Positions 60,201 through 64,000 of a stretch of DNA of 64,000 bases are shown piece after piece. Origin of the DNA: 67-14 sp035502775 (GTDB taxonomy: Bacteria; Actinomycetota; Thermoleophilia; Solirubrobacterales; 70-9); assembly GCA_035502775.1 (NCBI GenBank), contig DATJUB010000062.1, positions 16,183 through 80,182 on the forward strand, read 5' to 3'. Position 1 is the stretch's first letter; each line of letters opens with the position of its first letter. A model generated the notes under the pieces. The model worked only from the letters and a program-made list of their open reading frames with translations, was not told the DNA's origin and ran no database searches. The position numbers and the translations under genes are program-made.

Positions 60201-60926
60201 ATGTGGCTCGGAGAGAGTGTGTCAGTGGTCTTGATGACCTACAACGAACGCGATTCCATCCGGCGCGTGATCGACGACTTCTTCGAGACCGGTGTCGTCG
60301 ACGAGGTCCTCGTGGTCAACAACAACGCGAGGGAGGGCACCAGCGAAGAGGTCGAGAAGACCGCGGCCCGGCAGGTGTTCGAATCGAAGCAGGGATACGG
60401 CAACGCCGTGCGGCGGGGCCTGCGCGACGCCGAGGGCGACCTGATCGTCCTGGCCGAGCCTGATGGCACCTTCCTCGCCAAGGACATCATCAAACTGCTC
60501 GCCTACAGCCAAGACTGCGACGTCGTCCTCGGGACCCGGACCACGCGCGAGATGATCTGGGACGGCGCCAACATGGGCTGGTTCCTCAAATGGGGGAACT
60601 GGGCCGTCGCCAAGATGGTCGAGGTCCTCTTCAACACCAGCCATCTCAGCGACGTCGGCTGCACCTATCGCCTGATGCGCAAGGACACGGCCCGCTGGAT
60701 GGCCGAGACGATGTCGGTGGGGGGCAGCCACGCGGGACCGGAGATGATGCTGCTCGCGATCACGTCCGGAACCAGGCTGGTCGAGGTTCCGGTGAACTAC
60801 CTGCCCCGGGTGGGCACCTCTTCGGTCACCGGCCATCCGATCAAGGCGGTCCTGCTCGGCCTGAGGATGATCCAGTTCATCGTTGCGACCCGTCTCCGCC
60901 GGGGCCGGGGAGCGATCCGCCGCTAG
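60201..60926 (+). CDS. Glycosyltransferase family 2 (DPM-like, short)
   Basis: 241 residues. SVVLMTYNERDSIRRVIDDFFE, VVNNNAREGTSEE, VLAEPDGTF (metal site PD) and GCTYRLMRKDTARWM are of the GT2 polyprenyl-glycosyl-synthase group. The chain ends after the catalytic domain without membrane segments. TAGGAT ends 8 bases before the ATG; divergent from the two-domain GT with 61 bases between. Its TAG shares CTAG with the convergent GT39-like gene. Confidence 0.87.
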   Translation: MWLGESVSVVLMTYNERDSIRRVIDDFFETGVVDEVLVVNNNAREGTSEEVEKTAARQVFESKQGYGNAVRRGLRDAEGDLIVLAEPDGTFLAKDIIKLLAYSQDCDVVLGTRTTREMIWDGANMGWFLKWGNWAVAKMVEVLFNTSHLSDVGCTYRLMRKDTARWMAETMSVGGSHAGPEMMLLAITSGTRLVEVPVNYLPRVGTSSVTGHPIKAVLLGLRMIQFIVATRLRRGRGAIRR

Positions 60927-62485
60927 CCGACTTCGATCGTGTAGAGATTCGTCGTCCTGAACCCGGGGAAGGAATCGACCTCGGTGATCCGCGCGTCCGA
61001 GGGCAGGGTCAGGGTGACGCCCTCCAGCTCCGGCCGGTCGGCGTGGCGTTCACCCATCTCCCGCTCCTTCACCGTGATCGCGTCGGGCGCGATCAGCAGC
61101 ACCCGATGTCCCGCGGCCTCGTCGAAAGCCCGCTCGAGCAGATCGTTCGCCACCGGGATCGGGGTGGTCGGCAGGAAGGGCGGGTCACCGGCGGGCAGGC
61201 CCGGATAGAAGGCCGGGGGTTCCGCGTCCAGGTACGCCTCGAGCGGGATCTGCGGGGTCGGCGTGGTCAGCGCCGCGTTGAAGTCGACCACCACGTCGCC
61301 GTCCTCGATCTCGGCGTCGATCGTTCGGGCGGGACCCTTGATGTCGAGCACCTTGCCTTCGTCCCGCAGGAGGTTCGCCGACGCGGCCCCATACCCCCCG
61401 AGCACGAGGGCGCCGCAGACGATCGCCGCGACCCCGCCCGGAATGGTGATCAGCGCGCCGAGGGAGAGAGCCAGGCCGTACCACGAGGCGGTCATGTTCC
61501 GCGAGCCGAGCAGATCGGTGCCGGTCAGGGCCAACAGCAGCTCGCCGAGCGGGGTGGCCACCGCGAGCACCAGGACCAGGACGAGCCCGTCGCCGGCCGC
61601 CTCCCGGAGTCCCGCTCCGTCGGCCGCACGGGTGCGAAGCCAGATCCGGCGGAAGCTGAGTACCGCGGCGGCGGCTATCCCCGCCGCGATCACGATCATG
61701 ACGGCCGCCCCGGGCACCGAGGCCGGGTCGATCAGGGGATGCCCGAAGCCCCACTGCTCGAAAGCGAAGCGCTTGTCCGCGAAACCGTCACCCTGGAGTG
61801 CCTCGAGAACCGGCTGGGTCGGCGAATCGAGGTCGGCCCGCAGTCCCGGCAGCCAGGGCAGGAAGGCGAGCGCCGCGGCGCCGTTGGCGAGCAGCGCCGG
61901 AAGCCGGAGCCCGGGCCGGGCCCAGAGCAGCCAGAGCAGCTGTCCGAGCAGCACGAACATCGCCGTGTAGTGCGTGTACATCGCGAGGCAGCTCAGGGCA
62001 CCGTAGGCGACCCACCACCAGCGGCTCCGGCCGCTCTCGGTCGCGATCAGCATGGTCAGGGTCGAGCCGATCAGCAGCAGTGTGAGCAGCGCGTATCCCC
62101 GGCCGTTGCCGGAGAAATACGTCATGAAGGGACTCAGGGTGAGCACCGCGGCCGCGACCAGACCGGCCACCTGCCCCACCGTGCGTTTGCCGAGCAGGTA
62201 GAGAAGCGGGATCGAGGCGGTGCCGGCGATCAGCGAGGGCAGACGGATCAGGTTCGGGTCGGAGCCCAGCTTTGAGGCGAGCCAGCTGAGGACGAAGCTG
62301 AGTGGAGGGGTGATCTCGGCGTCGCCGCGAAGCACGTCGAGCACCCCGCCGAGCGAGTGGTTCCTGACCACCCAGAGAGTCGAGACCTCGTCCCCCATCA
62401 GGGACTGGTCGTACTGAAGCAGCCGCAGGACGAAACCGACCGCGACCAGGAGGCCGAGCAGGCTGGCCGTCCGTCGCCGGCTCAA
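60923..62485 (-). CDS. GT39/ArnT-like membrane glycosyltransferase
   Basis: 520 residues with roughly eleven membrane segments and the catalytic acidic pair Asp32-Glu33 in SLMGDEVSTLW, followed by RLPSLIAGTASIPLLYLLGKR, typical of GT-C enzymes using polyprenyl-phosphate sugars. It would glycosylate lipid or protein acceptors outside the membrane, drawing on the DPM-like product of 27829 or 60201. TTG start 7 bases after the stop of the PhyH gene with AGGGA upstream. C-terminal 130 residues (from about 390) are soluble and extracellular. Confidence 0.87.
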   Translation of the reverse strand: MSRRRTASLLGLLVAVGFVLRLLQYDQSLMGDEVSTLWVVRNHSLGGVLDVLRGDAEITPPLSFVLSWLASKLGSDPNLIRLPSLIAGTASIPLLYLLGKRTVGQVAGLVAAAVLTLSPFMTYFSGNGRGYALLTLLLIGSTLTMLIATESGRSRWWWVAYGALSCLAMYTHYTAMFVLLGQLLWLLWARPGLRLPALLANGAAALAFLPWLPGLRADLDSPTQPVLEALQGDGFADKRFAFEQWGFGHPLIDPASVPGAAVMIVIAAGIAAAAVLSFRRIWLRTRAADGAGLREAAGDGLVLVLVLAVATPLGELLLALTGTDLLGSRNMTASWYGLALSLGALITIPGGVAAIVCGALVLGGYGAASANLLRDEGKVLDIKGPARTIDAEIEDGDVVVDFNAALTTPTPQIPLEAYLDAEPPAFYPGLPAGDPPFLPTTPIPVANDLLERAFDEAAGHRVLLIAPDAITVKEREMGERHADRPELEGVTLTLPSDARITEVDSFPGFRTTNLYTIEVG

Positions 62486-62492
62486 GCGATCC

Positions 62493-63527
62493 CTAGAAGG
62501 CGAGGGGTACGTAGATTTCGGGGAAGGCCGACGGACCGAAGAACCAGCTCTCGATCGCGTAGCGCGGCTCGGTCAGGCCGGGACGCCCACCGGTCTGGTG
62601 GAGGTAGAGCTCGTCGAAGAGCAGCGCGTCACCCGGGGCGAACGACGGGTTGACGATCCCGAGATCGCCGGCTGCTTCCTCGGCCACGGCCTGTGACACC
62701 TGCGACGGGAAGAAGGTCCCCTCGGTGCCGGCCGCGACGTGTCCGTCCAGGCGGCGGGGCACCAGATCCATGCCCGGCGCCGGGTTGTCGCCGCCGCAAT
62801 GCGAAAGCGAGAGCCACACGTTCATGGCCCGGATCTCGTCGCCCATGAACTTGCCGTCCTGATGCCAGGCGCCGACCACGTCGGGGGTCGCCTTGCGCAG
62901 CGTGCACTTGTCGGCGGATACCGCCGGGCGTTCACCCAGATAGCCCTCGATCACCCGGCGCAGACCGGCCGACTCGAAGGAGCTGAGCATCTCGTTGAAC
63001 ATCTTCGGTGAGTCCGCGGCGAGCACACCGCCGCCCTCCTCGATCCAGTCGCGCTTCTGCACCTCGTATGGCGCCTCGGGATCGAGCTCGTCGTAGAAGC
63101 CCTCGGGATCGGTGCGATCCGTGCCCTTCAGTTGCGTGCGCACCGAGAACGAGCGCTCGATGTCGGCGGCGAGACCGGTCGCCGTCCTCTCGTCCATCAG
63201 GCCACGGACCAGCAGGCAGCCGTGCTCGAGGATCGCAGCCCGCAGGATCTCCGGGCTGAGGTCTTCCGGAGCGATCTCCGGAAGGCCCGATTCCGGGTTC
63301 AGCGACGGCGCCGCCGGAGCCGGCTCCGGGAAGACGGGATCGCCCGCCGGGGCATCGACCAGGGCGATGCCGGCGAGGTGACGCAGACGACGCAGCTCGA
63401 ACTCCTTGGCCGGGTCGCGCTCGGCGCGGTTCGACTCGGTGAGGCGATCGATCTCGGCGAACAGCTCGGCCGGATCGACGGCGGTCGCGGCACCGCCTTC
63501 GCGCTTCTTCTTGCCCCGGAAGAACAT
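62493..63527 (-). CDS. PhyH-family Fe(II)/2-oxoglutarate dioxygenase
   Basis: 344 residues. The facial triad is visible as AWHQDGKFMG (His-x-Asp) and LYLHQTGGRPG (distal His), with RYAIESWFFG providing 2-oxoglutarate contacts. A basic, Ala/Pro-rich N-terminal 90 residues precede the catalytic core. Its 3' neighbour is the GT39-like gene, its 5' neighbour a close paralogue ending 4 bases before this ATG, so the three form one operon. Probable hydroxylation or modification of a glycan or lipid building block. Substrate unknown. Confidence 0.87.
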   Translation of the reverse strand: MFFRGKKKREGGAATAVDPAELFAEIDRLTESNRAERDPAKEFELRRLRHLAGIALVDAPAGDPVFPEPAPAAPSLNPESGLPEIAPEDLSPEILRAAILEHGCLLVRGLMDERTATGLAADIERSFSVRTQLKGTDRTDPEGFYDELDPEAPYEVQKRDWIEEGGGVLAADSPKMFNEMLSSFESAGLRRVIEGYLGERPAVSADKCTLRKATPDVVGAWHQDGKFMGDEIRAMNVWLSLSHCGGDNPAPGMDLVPRRLDGHVAAGTEGTFFPSQVSQAVAEEAAGDLGIVNPSFAPGDALLFDELYLHQTGGRPGLTEPRYAIESWFFGPSAFPEIYVPLAF

Positions 63528-63531
63528 CCGC

Positions 63532-64000
63532 CTAGAAAGCTATCGGCACGTAGTTCTCGGGGTAGGAAGAAGGCCCGAAGAACCAGCTTTCGATCGCGTA
63601 GCGGTTGTTCGGCATGCTCGGGTCCGACCCGGTCTGATGCAGGAAGAGGTGATCGAAGAGCAGCGCGTCGCCCGGGTTGAAGATCGGACGCACGACGCCG
63701 ACCTCGCCGGCCAGCTTGTCGGCGGTCTGGTCCGAGATCTGGAAGTCGAGGTAGGTGCCGGGGCCGCCGATCTCGGCGAACTCCTCGAGCCTGACCGGAA
63801 CGACGTCCATGCTCGGGGCGACGTCACCGCAGCGCGAGAGCGAGAGCCACACGTTGATCGAGCGGACGTCGCCCATGAAGCGGCCGTCCTGATGCCAGCC
63901 GCCGCCGACGTCGGGGGTCGCCTTGCGCAGCGTGCACTTCTGGGCCGAGATCGCCGGCTTCTCCCCGAGGTAGGTCTCGATCACCTTGCGGAGATTGGCC
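63532..64000 (-). CDS. Second PhyH-family dioxygenase, C-terminal part (cut by window end)
   Basis: At least 155 residues of the C-terminal half; the reading frame continues off the right edge (ANLRKVIETYLGEKP at the boundary matches AGLRRVIEGYLGERP in the paralogue). GWHQDGRFMG and LFLHQTG supply the iron triad, RYAIESWFFGPSSYPENYVP the end. About 65 percent of the residues agree with the downstream gene by eye, so this is a tandem duplication. Confidence 0.87.
   Translation of the reverse strand, partial: ANLRKVIETYLGEKPAISAQKCTLRKATPDVGGGWHQDGRFMGDVRSINVWLSLSRCGDVAPSMDVVPVRLEEFAEIGGPGTYLDFQISDQTADKLAGEVGVVRPIFNPGDALLFDHLFLHQTGSDPSMPNNRYAIESWFFGPSSYPENYVPIAF

Noticed and set aside
1..64000. 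CRISPR array, prophage, integron, rRNA or tRNA genes
   Set aside because: No regularly spaced repeats, integrase, phage structural genes or recognisable tRNA/rRNA sequences were found by reading both strands.

Overview
The window is high-GC bacterial chromosome with actinobacterial character. The best guess is class Thermoleophilia, order Solirubrobacterales. This is inferred from the Mycobacterium-like class II fumarase, the AdnAB-like helicase-nuclease, a PAC2 protein, a histone-H1-like Ala/Lys-rich protein, and several secreted proteins ending in Lys-rich Ig-like modules. No rRNA, tRNA, CRISPR array, integrase, transposase or insertion sequence was recognised. Genes are dense on both strands, and no stretch longer than about 290 bases lacks a gene or a recognisable signal.

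Layout. 1-8.1 kb: the 5' part of a SpoIID/LytB-like gene, an aldehyde dehydrogenase, a secreted metallophosphoesterase, then a two-gene minus-strand operon preceded by a cobalamin riboswitch. Both operon proteins are secreted and combine an alpha/alpha-toroid with a DUF4430-like beta domain, the parts of animal intrinsic factor and transcobalamin; their domain order is reversed relative to each other. 8.1-20.7 kb: an HXXEE membrane protein, fumarase, a lipoprotein, a coupled benzoylformate-decarboxylase-like plus FAD/Fe-S 2-hydroxyacid dehydrogenase pair, a delta-60 propeller protein, a secreted glycerophosphodiester phosphodiesterase and two tandem SDRs. 20.7-29.3 kb: isoleucyl-tRNA synthetase, an orphan N6-adenine methyltransferase, a CFA-synthase-like methyltransferase, thioredoxin with a tautomerase, a dolichol-phosphate-mannose-synthase-like enzyme, and an AHSA1/ArsR pair. 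29.4-41.7 kb: ClpP, PolX, trehalose phosphatase, a split TauE/SafE permease, ArfB, RmuC, a YhaM-like exonuclease, PAC2, a 1018-residue UvrD/PD-(D/E)XK protein and an IMPase. 41.9-50.3 kb (accessory in character): the H1-like protein, a sigma factor fused to a zinc-binding anti-sigma domain and coupled to a secreted Ig-repeat protein, a small orphan, a lower-GC HEPN/Abi-like gene, a beta-helix protein, and a membrane protein whose C-terminal domain resembles sea-anemone actinoporins. 50.4-64 kb: a surface-glycan locus with UDP-xylose synthase, WecB-like epimerase, NAD-dependent epimerase, GT2, methyltransferase, Wzm/Wzt exporter, a GT2-GT4 fusion, a further GT2, a GT39-like transferase and two PhyH-like dioxygenases, the last cut by the window edge.

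How the parts work together and are controlled. Two start-site architectures are visible. At least 15 monocistronic or first genes have TANNNT ending 6-9 bases before the start codon and no Shine-Dalgarno, which suggests leaderless transcripts. Operon-internal genes and several secreted-protein genes have good Shine-Dalgarno sequences. Visible regulatory signals are the cobalamin riboswitch (about 7930-8050), twin CGCAAC-N6-GTTGCG palindromes between the ArsR operon and clpP, a LexA-type GAAC-N4-GTTC box before the H1-like gene, and a TTTRCTCA-N8-TGAGYAAA palindrome found twice, near the sigma/anti-sigma fusion and before the actinoporin-like gene. Convergent genes are packed to the limit: three pairs share one CTAG for both stop codons, one pair abuts at TGATCA, and one pair ends inside a perfect 15-bp hairpin.
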